From the NCBI GenBank assembly GCA_963745945.1, contig CAVUZG010000007.1, positions 526,093-590,092 of the forward strand: a stretch of 64,000 nt of DNA, in the 5' to 3' direction. The notes beneath the pieces were generated by a model. That model worked only from the letters and a program-made list of their open reading frames with translations. It searched no databases and was not told where the DNA came from. The position numbers and the translations under genes are program-made. The stretch comes from DATFVA01 sp963745945 (lineage in GTDB: Bacteria > Bacteroidota > Ignavibacteria > Ignavibacteriales > Ignavibacteriaceae). The first letter of the stretch is position 1. Each line of letters opens with the position of its first letter. This document shows, piece after piece, positions 18,128 through 26,706 of the stretch.

Positions 18128-19774
18128 TTACTTCAATCGTATCGGTCCGGCTTTCTTTACTTCGTCTGAAGTTCCTTCTGCAAAGAGCTTAAAGTTTTCA
18201 ATAAACCTGGCAGCAAGTGCATCATACTTTTTCCAGTATTCATCTTTACTTCCCCAGCTTGATGAAGGATCAAGTACATCTTCAGGAACCTCCGGACAAC
18301 TCAATGGAACTTCGAATCCGAACAACTTATCTTTTCTGTACTTTACTTTATCAAGTTTTCCGTCAAGAGCAGCATTTAAAAGATTACGGGTATGGCGTAT
18401 GCTTATTCTTTTTCCTACACCAAATCTTCCGCCTACCCAGCCGGTGTTTACGAGCCAGACATTTGCATTATGTTTCAGCATTCTCTGCTTCAGCATTTCG
18501 GAATATTCATAAGGATGACGAACCATAAACGGTGCACCAAAGCATGCGCTGAAAGTAATTTGCGGTTCAATTCCAAGTCCAATTTCTGTTCCGGCAATTT
18601 TAGATGTATAGCCGCTAATGAAATGATATTGTGCCTGCTCAGGATTTAGTTTTGCAATCGGGGGAAGAACTCCAGAAGCATCGCAGGTTAGAAATATTAT
18701 ATTTTTAGGGTGACTTCTTACATATGCATCTTCAACTACATTCGGAATAAATTCAAGAGGATAAGAGGCACGTGTATTTTCAGTAATATGATCATCATCC
18801 AGATCGATATTTCTTGATACCGGATCAAAAACAACATTCTCAAGTATAGTTCCAAATCTTCTTGTAGTTGCATAAATTTCAGGTTCATGTTCTGCTGAAA
18901 GTCTTATCACTTTTGCGTAACATCCGCCTTCAAAATTAAATACGCCTTCACTGCTCCAGCCGTGCTCATCATCTCCGATTAAACCTCTTGTAGGATCAGC
19001 AGATAATGTTGTTTTTCCGGTTCCGCTTAATCCGAAGAACAATGCAACATCTTTCTTTGAACCGACGTTTGCAGAACAGTGCATCGGAAGAACATCTTCA
19101 AAAGTTAGGAGAAAATTAAGTACAGTAAATATTGATTTCTTAATTTCACCGCCGTAAAGTGAGTTGGCAATAATTGCGGTTCTTTCTGCAAAATTTAAAA
19201 CGATTGCGGTTTCAGTTCTTGTTCCGTCTATTGAGGGATCAACATTGAAACCGGGCAAAGCAATTACTGTAAAATCGGGAATAAACTTTTTGAGTTCGTC
19301 TCTGTCATTTGTTGTTATAAACATATTTCTTGCAAACAGACTGTGCCATGCTTTTTCAGTAATTATTCTGATAGGCATTCTATAATCAGGGTCAGCGCCT
19401 GCATAACAATCCTGTACAAATAATTCTTCACCCTGGCAAAATGCCTGAACTCTTCCCATAAGCTGGTTAAATTTTTCAGAGCTGAAGGGACGATTATGAA
19501 CTCCCCACCAGATTTTATCATTAGTAGTTTGTTCCTGCACAACAAATTTATCAGCAGCAGCACGAGCAGTATGTTTGCCTGTATTAACCACAAGAGCTCC
19601 GTGCCTGGTAAGCTTTCCTTCATTACGGAAAACAATTTCTTCATAAAGTGCTTCTTCGGGAAGATTCCAGAAGACTCTGTCGAGTCCGGTTAATCCCTGG
19701 TTTTTCAATCTGAAATCTGAAGCAAGCTCCATTGCCTGCTTGGTCGCGGGGGTATCGAATTCGAGATATTTCAT
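18128..19774 (-). CDS. pckA: ATP-dependent phosphoenolpyruvate carboxykinase
   Basis: 548 residues. It catalyses oxaloacetate + ATP to PEP + ADP + CO2, the entry to gluconeogenesis (or the reverse in fermentation). Visible motifs are the kinase P-loop GLSGTGKTTLS (about 248-258), GDDEHGWSSEGVFNFEGGCYAK just after it, the R-x-G substrate-binding segment near GTRTETAIVLN, and NTGWVGGRFGVGKR late in the protein. I choose the ATG at 19774: it has GAGGG upstream, and it overlaps the aminotransferase stop in an ATGA. A TTG two codons earlier is possible. The overlap implies co-translation with the aminotransferase, which makes oxaloacetate from aspartate. Confidence 0.96.
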   Translation of the reverse strand: MKYLEFDTPATKQAMELASDFRLKNQGLTGLDRVFWNLPEEALYEEIVFRNEGKLTRHGALVVNTGKHTARAAADKFVVQEQTTNDKIWWGVHNRPFSSEKFNQLMGRVQAFCQGEELFVQDCYAGADPDYRMPIRIITEKAWHSLFARNMFITTNDRDELKKFIPDFTVIALPGFNVDPSIDGTRTETAIVLNFAERTAIIANSLYGGEIKKSIFTVLNFLLTFEDVLPMHCSANVGSKKDVALFFGLSGTGKTTLSADPTRGLIGDDEHGWSSEGVFNFEGGCYAKVIRLSAEHEPEIYATTRRFGTILENVVFDPVSRNIDLDDDHITENTRASYPLEFIPNVVEDAYVRSHPKNIIFLTCDASGVLPPIAKLNPEQAQYHFISGYTSKIAGTEIGLGIEPQITFSACFGAPFMVRHPYEYSEMLKQRMLKHNANVWLVNTGWVGGRFGVGKRISIRHTRNLLNAALDGKLDKVKYRKDKLFGFEVPLSCPEVPEDVLDPSSSWGSKDEYWKKYDALAARFIENFKLFAEGTSDEVKKAGPIRLK

Positions 19775-20988
19775 GACCAATCCCTCACTAATTTTCTGTC
19801 GCCAATGTAAAGTTCATTCGGTGAATTAGGATCGAGCGCCCATTTCATTCTTTCTATTCCTTCGGTGATATCTTTAATTGCACCGCAGTAACTTAATCTT
19901 AAGTAACCTTCCATTCCGAATTCAGCACCGGGAACAGTTAAAACCTGTACTTTATCAATTAAAAATTCCGATAGTTTATTTGAACTTTTCTCGTAAGCAG
20001 AAAAATCTGCAAAGCAATAAAATGTTCCATCAGGTTTGGTTACTTTTACGCCTTCAAATGATTTAAGAAGATCAATCATTACGTTCCGGTTATTTTCAAG
20101 AGTAGCACGGAGACTCTCAACTCCTGACTGAATTCCGTTTATCGCACCAACTGCAGCTTTCTGCAAAAGCACTGAAGGTCCTGACGTCTGATGTCCCTGG
20201 ATATTAGACATTGCTTCAATCAGTTTTTTATTTCCAACAGCCCAGCCTATACGGAAGCCCGTCATCGCATATTGTTTTGAAACTCCGTTTATAACAATCA
20301 GTTTTGAGTTTTCATCGAGTTTCTTTGCATATTTATAACAGTTAATTGGTTTCTTTCCATCAAATATTAAACGATGATATATGTCGTCCATTATCAGGTA
20401 AAGATCTTTTCTCTCGCAGAAATCTACTATGTCTGAAATAAAATCCTCTGAGTACATCGCCCCGGAAGGATTATTAGGACTATTAATTATCACTGCTTTG
20501 GTATAAGTGCCGACACGGTCTTCAATATCTTTTAAACGAGGATAAAAAGTTCCGTCTTCTGTTTTTGCAGCAACTCCTATTGCGCCGACAAGTTTTGCCA
20601 TATCTGGATAACTTACCCAGTAAGGTGCCGGATAAATAACTTCTTCCTGCGGATTTAGAATTGCCTGCAGAGCAACCATAATTGCCTGTTTGGCTCCGCT
20701 TGAAGCGATAACATTTTCAGGATTTACTTTTCTTCCGTAAAATTCTTCAGTATACCTTATAATTGCCTGTTTTAAGGCGGGAATTCCGTCTGCCGGTGCG
20801 TATCTTACTTCCCCGGTATTAACATGTGCAACTGTTGCAAGTATAGCATCCATCGGCACCCTGCTTTTCGGTTCACCTCCGCCAAGGTGAATTACCGGAT
20901 CACCTTTTTCTTTTAAGATGGCAAATTTCTCATTCAACTTTAAAGTCGGCGAGGCTTTAATTGATTTGGCTATTAAACTTAAACTCAT
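19771..20988 (-). CDS. Pyridoxal-phosphate aminotransferase, aspartate aminotransferase type
   Basis: 405 residues, class I/II fold. PLP contacts: D201 in YLIMDDIYHRL, and the Schiff-base lysine K238 in GVSKQYAMTGFRIGW. NSPNNPSGAMYS (169-180) and LRLSYC near the end (the substrate-carboxylate Arg) are standard for the AspC/AAT Ib group. It moves amino groups between aspartate and 2-oxoglutarate. First gene of an operon with pckA, with stop and start overlapping. Exact amino-acid specificity is inferred from family and context. Confidence 0.92.
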   Translation of the reverse strand: MSLSLIAKSIKASPTLKLNEKFAILKEKGDPVIHLGGGEPKSRVPMDAILATVAHVNTGEVRYAPADGIPALKQAIIRYTEEFYGRKVNPENVIASSGAKQAIMVALQAILNPQEEVIYPAPYWVSYPDMAKLVGAIGVAAKTEDGTFYPRLKDIEDRVGTYTKAVIINSPNNPSGAMYSEDFISDIVDFCERKDLYLIMDDIYHRLIFDGKKPINCYKYAKKLDENSKLIVINGVSKQYAMTGFRIGWAVGNKKLIEAMSNIQGHQTSGPSVLLQKAAVGAINGIQSGVESLRATLENNRNVMIDLLKSFEGVKVTKPDGTFYCFADFSAYEKSSNKLSEFLIDKVQVLTVPGAEFGMEGYLRLSYCGAIKDITEGIERMKWALDPNSPNELYIGDRKLVRDWS

Positions 20989-21037
20989 ATTAAATCCCCA
21001 TAGATTAACTATAGATTTACAAAAAATATTTACACAT

Positions 21038-21068
21038 CAAAATTATTGGTAGTTGACCTGATAAGCAA
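21038..21068 (-). promoter_or_regulatory. Candidate Bacteroidota-type promoter for the aminotransferase-pckA operon
   Basis: On the - strand TTG (21068-21066), 20-base spacer, TAATTTTG (21045-21038), matching TTTG-N19-23-TAnnTTTG except for one -33 base. It lies 50 bases upstream of the aminotransferase start. A second TAATTTTG on the + strand (21081-21088) faces the cupin gene but lacks a well-placed -33 box. Confidence 0.4.
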
Positions 21069-21107
21069 GATAATATTATGTAATTTTGATAAAATCGAAA
21101 TAAATCA

Positions 21108-21428
21108 ATGAAGATAAAAAACATTTTTAATGATATTCCTTCAAATCTTTCCAAAGAAATTCTTGATGAAATAATTTCAACGGATAAAATCAGGATAGAA
21201 AGAATAATATCAAAAGGTCAGACTTCTCCCGAAAATTTTTGGTATGATCAGGAAGAAAATGAGTGGGTGATTGTAATAAAAGGAAAAGCTAAACTGAAAA
21301 TTATCGATGAAGATAAACTGATTGAATTAAACGAAGGAGATTATATAAATATTCCTTCTCACAAAAAACACAGAGTTGAATGGACAGATCCGGAAAGTGA
21401 AACAATCTGGCTTGCGGTGTTTTATTGA
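21108..21428 (+). CDS. Small cupin-domain protein
   Basis: 106 residues, a single cupin barrel. Motif 1 includes TSPENFWYDQEENEWVIVIKG (about 38-58) and motif 2 is LNEGDYINIPSHKKHRVEWTD (about 73-93) with two His. Motif 1 lacks the usual HxH pair, so metal binding may be incomplete. It is divergent from the aminotransferase with a 119-base gap. Function unknown; small single-domain cupins of this length are often assigned as phosphoribosylaminoimidazole or sugar-related proteins only by annotation transfer, which I do not adopt. Confidence 0.85.
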   Translation: MKIKNIFNDIPSNLSKEILDEIISTDKIRIERIISKGQTSPENFWYDQEENEWVIVIKGKAKLKIIDEDKLIELNEGDYINIPSHKKHRVEWTDPESETIWLAVFY

Positions 21429-21548
21429 AGTGAAGATTTGACATTGATGAGTTATATTTAATAAAAAAGAAATATTGAATTTTTTATCGGAATGTTTTAA
21501 TAAATAGTTTTTGAATTTTATTACGCACTTATCTTGAAAGGATCCACA

Positions 21549-22941
21549 ATGTTTGATAAAAAGATTTATACCGACAGACGAAACAAACTGAAGAAACAAT
21601 TAAAATCAGGACTAATACTTTTTCCCGGCAATGAAGAACCCGCAATGAATTACACCGGCAATACTTATGCTTTCAGGCAGGATAGTTCTTTTCTTTATTT
21701 CTTCGGAGTTGACCAGGCTGATTTGTTTGGCGTAATTGATATCGATAACGATGAAGATATTATTTACGGAAATGAATTTGATATTTACGATATAATCTGG
21801 ATGGGACAGCAGACAACTATCCGCACTAAGGCTGCCAAAGCAGGAATAAATAAAACAGAACCACTGAAAAATCTATCTGTGAAAATTAATGATGCTGTCA
21901 GACGAGGAGTTAAAATTCATTATCTGCCGCAGTATCGTTACAAGCTAATAAACCAGATGAGCAACCTTCTGGGAATAAAGCCGGATGCTGTAAACAATTA
22001 TACTTCCTCCGCATTAATTGAAGCAGTTATCTCACAGCGTTCTAAGAAAATAAAAGAAGAGATAAGTGAAATGGAATACGCCCTTGATATCGCTTATGAT
22101 ATGCATACAACAGCAATGAAGATGGCGGAGCCGGGAATGATTGAGCAGGAGGTTGCCGGGGCAATCGAAGGTATTGCTTTATCAATGGGACCGGGAGTTT
22201 CTTTTCCGCCTATAGTTTCTATTCGTGGCGAGATACTGCATAATCATAGTCACGCTAATAAAATGAAAAAGGGCGACTTAATGGTGAATGATTCAGGTGC
22301 GGAATCTTATATGCATTATGCGAGTGATATTACCAGAACTTTTCCTGTTGATGGAAAATTTACATCTAAGCAAAAAGAAATCTATGAGATTGTTCTCAAA
22401 GCTCAGATGGATTCCATTAAAGCAATTAAACCCGGTAAGAAATTCAGAGATGTTCATCTGCTTGCCGCAAAAGTAATTACATCCGGATTAAAAGAGCTTG
22501 GTTTAATGAAGAGGCAATGTTGATGAAGCAGTAAAAGCCGGTGCACACGCAATGTTTTTCCCCCACGGTTTGGGACATATGCTCGGGCTTGATGTTCATG
22601 ATATGGAAGGACTTGGAGAAGATTATGTTGGCTATAATGAAAAGGTAAAAAGAAGCGAACAATTCGGACTGGCATATGTACGTCTTGCAAAAGAACTTGA
22701 ACCCGGTTACGTGTTAACCGTTGAACCTGGAATTTATTTTATGCCTGAACTTATTGATATGTGGAAGAGTGAGAACAAATTCAAAGAATTTATTAATTAT
22801 GATAAAGTTAAGGCTTATATAGGATTCGGTGGAATAAGAATAGAAGATAATATACTTGTAACAAAAGACGGTTACAGAGTTTTAGGTAAAAATCCTATTC
22901 CTAAAACTGTAGCAGATGTTGAAAAAATGTGTGCTGTATAA
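21549..22941 (+). CDS. Xaa-Pro aminopeptidase (aminopeptidase P, M24B), frameshifted
   Basis: Read as one gene of about 463 residues from the ATG at 21549 (AAAGGA upstream). The N-terminal creatinase-like domain is at 1-165 and the pita-bread catalytic domain follows. Metal ligands visible: D in VNDSGAESYMHY, D in ASDITRTF, H in HGLGHMLGLDVHD, E in TVEPGIYF and E in GGIRIEDNILV. The frame breaks near 22510-22513: GAAGAGGCAATG should read GAAGGGCAATG to give LMKGNVDEAVKAGAHA; as written TGA at 22521 ends it before the His ligand. The two halves fit without overlap or gap. It would cleave N-terminal residues before proline. Confidence 0.9.
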
Positions 22942-22948
22942 GCAAATG

Positions 22949-22995
22949 GAGTAATGGAATGTTGATTATGTTATTACTCCACAATTCCATTACTC
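22949..22995. repeat. Hairpin-forming palindrome downstream of the aminopeptidase gene
   Basis: GAGTAATGGAAT (22949-22960) and ATTCCATTACTC (22984-22995) are perfect 12-base inverted repeats. An inner ATTACTCC (22973-22980) can pair alternatively with the left arm. T content after it is poor, so it may be a dispersed palindrome rather than a terminator. Confidence 0.6.
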
Positions 22996-23090
22996 TAATT
23001 TTCCGTTAAGGCAAATTAATAGTTGCCTTTAAATTAATATTTGATTACAGTTTTTAGCAGTTTAAATAAAAACTTGTTGGGGAGGTTAAA

Positions 23091-23639
23091 ATGGAAAAAT
23101 GTTATAATCATCCTGATAAAGATTCTTACTCAATCTGCCATAACTGCGGTAAACATTTTTGTGAAGACTGTCTTATTGCCGGACCTGAATTTTACTATTG
23201 TAAATTCCCGGAATGCCAGCAAGAATTTAAGGAAGATATTGAAAAAACATCATACCGAAAGGAAATTACCTGTCCCGATTGTCAAAGTGTAATAAAGGTA
23301 AGTGCAGAAGAATTACAATCAGGTGGTTTCCGCTGTCCCGAATGTGAAACCTATATTGCAATAGTTAACGGTAAACCGGAAACAGAAGAAGACAAAAATT
23401 ATATAAAGCTTCTTTCTTCTTTAAACCAGGGAGATATTGCACTTATAAAATCTATGCTGGATGATGCCGAGATTGATTACTATGCAGCGGGAGAAAATTT
23501 TCTTAGTGTACGCCCTCTGCTTGAGCCTGTAATTTTTTATGTGAATGAAAAGGACCTGGAACTGGCAAAAGAAATCTTAAAAGATTTTAATCTTCACCTG
23601 TTTGGTTTTTCTGTGAATAATGAAGAGGAACAAGAGTAG
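23091..23639 (+). CDS. Zinc-finger protein with B-box-like, zinc-ribbon and DUF2007-like domains
   Basis: 182 residues. Residues 1-45 carry C4-x-x-H-type spacing (CYNHPDKDSYSICHNCG, FCEDC) like a B-box zinc finger. Residues 60-100 are a zinc ribbon (CPDCQ ... CPECE). Residues 105-175 resemble the DUF2007 signal-transducing fold (LLSSLNQGDIALIKSMLDDAEIDYY, ending in VNEKDLELAKEIL). GGGGAGG gives a strong ribosome site. Its stop lies 4 bases from the convergent ferredoxin gene. Probably a small cytoplasmic regulator or scaffold; no partner is evident. Confidence 0.8.
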   Translation: MEKCYNHPDKDSYSICHNCGKHFCEDCLIAGPEFYYCKFPECQQEFKEDIEKTSYRKEITCPDCQSVIKVSAEELQSGGFRCPECETYIAIVNGKPETEEDKNYIKLLSSLNQGDIALIKSMLDDAEIDYYAAGENFLSVRPLLEPVIFYVNEKDLELAKEILKDFNLHLFGFSVNNEEEQE

Positions 23640-23642
23640 CTA

Positions 23643-24978
23643 TCAGTCTTGCATCAACTCCCACTGCATATCGTATCTTCCATCTCTTTTACCATTCTCA
23701 AGTTTTAAAACTCCCCTGGGACAAACAGCTGCACATATTCCGCAACCCACGCACGATGCACGTACAATATTTTGTCCGCGCTGTGCATACCATTTAACAT
23801 CAATTCCCATTTCACAATAAGTAGAGCAATTGCCGCAGGAAATGCACTGCCCGCCGTTTGTTGTAATTCTGAATCTTGAAAAGAATCTTCTGCTGCAATC
23901 CCAAAACAGCAGCCATCGGACAGCCGAACCTGCACCAGACCCTGCTTCCCATAATCGGATAGAAGCCAATTCCTATTACTCCTGAAAAAACTGCGCCGAT
24001 AATAAATCCGTAAACAGAAGCAAAAGTTTGCGAAACAGATCCAAGCACTGCTCCTTTGAACAGTAGATTAAGGTAAAGCAAGACTGTAGTAACAACAATA
24101 AAAACCAGCACAGAATAAATCATCCATCTTTCAACTTTCCATGCTTTTAAAGATTTATTTGAAAGATGCCTGTATGGATCGCCAGCAGTTTCAGCCAATC
24201 CGCCACAGCCGCAAACCCACGAGCAGTACCACCTCTTACCGAAAAAATAAGTCAGAACAGGAGTGGCTATAAATGTCATTACTGCTCCCCAAAAAACCAT
24301 AAACGTTCCGAGTGCAGCAAAGTTGGAAGTCAGATAACTTATTTTGGATGGAAAGAGATATTCATATTTCAAAGGCCAGAAATATGAAAAGTAAAATTCA
24401 GGTTTATTAAGGTAAACAAGTAAGGCGGGAATAAGGAATGAAAAGCCTAACTGGAAAAACATAACAGAGCTGGTTCTTATAATATGGTATTTGCTGTGCC
24501 TGTACTTTACTATCATTCTTGTTCCCATTACAAGAACAGCCACTGTATAAAATGTTCCATATAAAAACCATTGATTAGCAGGTTTGCTGCGAAGAGTATA
24601 ACTAATCGGATCGACAAGTCTCGTCCAGTTCTCAATTAACGATGGATACCAGTACAGAATTGAATAAAAACCTGAAATTAAAATTCCAATAATCCATGCA
24701 GGCACTCCGCGGTTTGTCATCGAATAGAAGAATTTGCCATCATTTTTTATTCCGGCAGGAGATTCTTTTATCTGAACGAGATAGAAAGTTAAAGTACCCA
24801 CTATTATTAATCCTAAACTCAACAGTAAAAATATTATCGGTTGATGATTTGAAACGCCTGTCAGAGAAATCAAAAGAAATAAAAATCCAATTGAAAGAAC
24901 AGCAAGACTTATTTTTTTTATTAGTTCAATGTTATTGTTATGTGAGAAGTAATTGTATGGTTGAGTAATCTCTGTCAT
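23643..24978 (-). CDS. NapH/CcoG-like membrane 4Fe-4S ferredoxin protein, frameshifted
   Basis: Read as one gene of about 444 residues. Seven or more membrane segments occupy 20-350, with cysteine motifs GKRWYCSWVCGCGG (about 255) and RVWCRFGCPMAAVLG (about 350), the fifth-domain pattern of polyferredoxins. The C-terminus holds two 4Fe-4S sites, CISCGNCSTYC and CVGCGICAAVCP. A T-run (A-run at 23879-23882 on +) has one base too many and splits this tail from the membrane part; removing one base gives KILSRFRITTNGGQCISCG. It should pass electrons across or along the membrane. An FAD oxidoreductase lies upstream on the same strand and may be its partner. Confidence 0.85.
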
Positions 24979-25014
24979 ATTTTTCTCTTTCGTTTCATTT
25001 TATCTAAATAAAGT

Positions 25015-25076
25015 CTGTCATTCCGAATTTATTTCGGAATCTCCGTACAGAACCTGAAACAAGTTCAGGTTGACAG
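25015..25076. repeat. REP-like palindromic element, two-hairpin form
   Basis: Outer arms CTGTCA (25015-25020) and TGACAG (25071-25076) enclose hairpin 1, TTCCGAA-TTTAT-TTCGGAA, and hairpin 2, ACCTGAA-ACAAG-TTCAGGT. It can fold as a three-way junction on either strand. It lies between the FAD oxidoreductase and ferredoxin genes. Related to 8492-8522. Confidence 0.8.
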
Positions 25077-25107
25077 AAAAATACTTTCTCGTACTTATCA
25101 AAATTAT

Positions 25108-26406
25108 TTAAGCAACTTTCGGTTTTATTTTTAGTTTGTTAAAATTCTTCACAATTGAAATTTCATATTTCTCAAAAAATTCCGGATCAAAATTCGCTTC
25201 CATTAAATGATCCATTACATAATCAACTGTTTTCTTGTTTCGAATCCAGTTTTCACAGACAAGCTGACGGAGCCTCATTCCAAGCACATTAAATCCTGTC
25301 ACTGCTTTGTCTGATTTATTATAAACAATCCTGAAAAATATTTTCCCGTTTGGATGTTCCCACGAAAAAGTATCTTCCCATTCCCTTAAATTGTTATGAA
25401 CGTATCCGTACGTCTGGTATTCGATATCAAAAAACTTTGCCGAGTTATACCATATTCCGCGGTCGTATTTTTTCCTGTTTCCGCAGATGGTATCGGCGAG
25501 TACTCTTCCCTGCATTTTACCTGTGTACCAGAGTTGCTCTATATTATTTTTTTCATTTTCATTTATGTTTTTTATTTCAGCACAATCCCCGGCTGAATAA
25601 ACATCGGGAATGTTTGTTTCAAGATATTCATTAACCAATACACCACGATTAGTTTCAATCTTTGATTCTTTTACAACATCAATATTCGGATGAACACCCG
25701 GAGTTAAACCGACAAATTCGCAGGGAATTTCCTCACCTTTACTTGTAAGTACTGCACGCACCCTTCCGCTTTCTCCCGCAAGTATTTCCTTCAGCTCGGT
25801 ATTATATTTTACATTTATTCCGTATTCAGCAAGATGTTTTCCGATGATTACACATTCTGCTTCAGGAAGTTTTGATCTCCAATAATGAGATTCGCGGCAA
25901 AGAAATGTAACCGCAATATTTCTAGTGTGAAGCATTTCCGAAAGTTCTACTCCAATTAATCCTGCACCGGTAATTACGGCATGCTTTATATGTTTAGTGT
26001 TTTCTTCAAGCAGATCGAGATCCTGTTTACCGTACAAACCCTGCACACCCGGAAGATCCTGTCCCGGCCAGTTAAACTTATTTACTTTTGATCCTGTTGC
26101 GATCAGAAGTTTATCATAGTTTACTTCGGAGTTATTATCAAGAAGAAGTCTTTTATTATCTGTATCAATTTTATTTACGTGAGCATAAATCAAATCAATT
26201 TTATTTTTTTCCCAGAACCAATCTTCGTAGGGCTGAATATCCTTCCATCTCATATGCCCCATATAAACATACATAAGTGCAGTGCGTGAATAATGATATT
26301 TAGTTTCACTGCTGATAATTGTAATCTTCATATCACTCTGCTTACGTACAAAACGTGCGCAGGTTATTCCCGTTACTCCATTACCGATTATTACAAGGTG
26401 AGGCAT
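25108..26406 (-). CDS. NAD(P)/FAD-dependent oxidoreductase
   Basis: 432 residues. FAD-binding GxGxxG at 6-13 (IIGNGVTG), a second dinucleotide motif TGAGLIGVELSE (about 144-155) for NAD(P)H, the ATG motif LLIATGSKV (about 103), and VYSAGDCAEI (about 285). This is the pyridine-nucleotide-disulfide oxidoreductase fold, closest in look to nitrite-reductase-type and ferredoxin-reductase-type subunits. No redox-active CxxxxC pair is seen. C-terminal ~110 residues are family specific. About 130 bases upstream of the membrane ferredoxin on the same strand, with a palindromic repeat between; together they could route electrons from NAD(P)H to membrane iron-sulfur clusters (inference). Confidence 0.88.
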   Translation of the reverse strand: MPHLVIIGNGVTGITCARFVRKQSDMKITIISSETKYHYSRTALMYVYMGHMRWKDIQPYEDWFWEKNKIDLIYAHVNKIDTDNKRLLLDNNSEVNYDKLLIATGSKVNKFNWPGQDLPGVQGLYGKQDLDLLEENTKHIKHAVITGAGLIGVELSEMLHTRNIAVTFLCRESHYWRSKLPEAECVIIGKHLAEYGINVKYNTELKEILAGESGRVRAVLTSKGEEIPCEFVGLTPGVHPNIDVVKESKIETNRGVLVNEYLETNIPDVYSAGDCAEIKNINENEKNNIEQLWYTGKMQGRVLADTICGNRKKYDRGIWYNSAKFFDIEYQTYGYVHNNLREWEDTFSWEHPNGKIFFRIVYNKSDKAVTGFNVLGMRLRQLVCENWIRNKKTVDYVMDHLMEANFDPEFFEKYEISIVKNFNKLKIKPKVA

Positions 26407-26706
26407 ATATTATCATTTGTTTTTTTCAGTTCACGAAAGCGAACTGTAATTTTTGAAATAGTATTATAAAATCATTACCATTGGATTTATCCAACGGACC
26501 TAGAAAAAACTAAAAAGACTTTAGTCGCATTTGAATGATTATTTCCTTTACATATTTAGAATAATCTTACCTAAAGATTATCACAGAAAAGAAACAAAAT
26601 CAAGAAGAATTTAAACACTTAACCGAATCTACAAATCTGTCATATCTGAAAGTTTATTTATATTTTTACAGTTCATTACTATGCAACATTTTAACGGTGA
26701 GAATTT
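26407..26706. other. Divergent promoter region
   Basis: 300 bases between the FAD oxidoreductase (-) and the M49 lipoprotein (+). AT-rich; must contain two divergent promoters, but no motif stands out and no coding remnant is visible. Confidence 0.5.

Noticed and set aside
22480..22560. Programmed +1 frameshift in aminopeptidase P
   Set aside because: No slippery codon or stimulating structure as in known cases, and the window has many similar one-base breaks in unrelated genes, so error is likelier.
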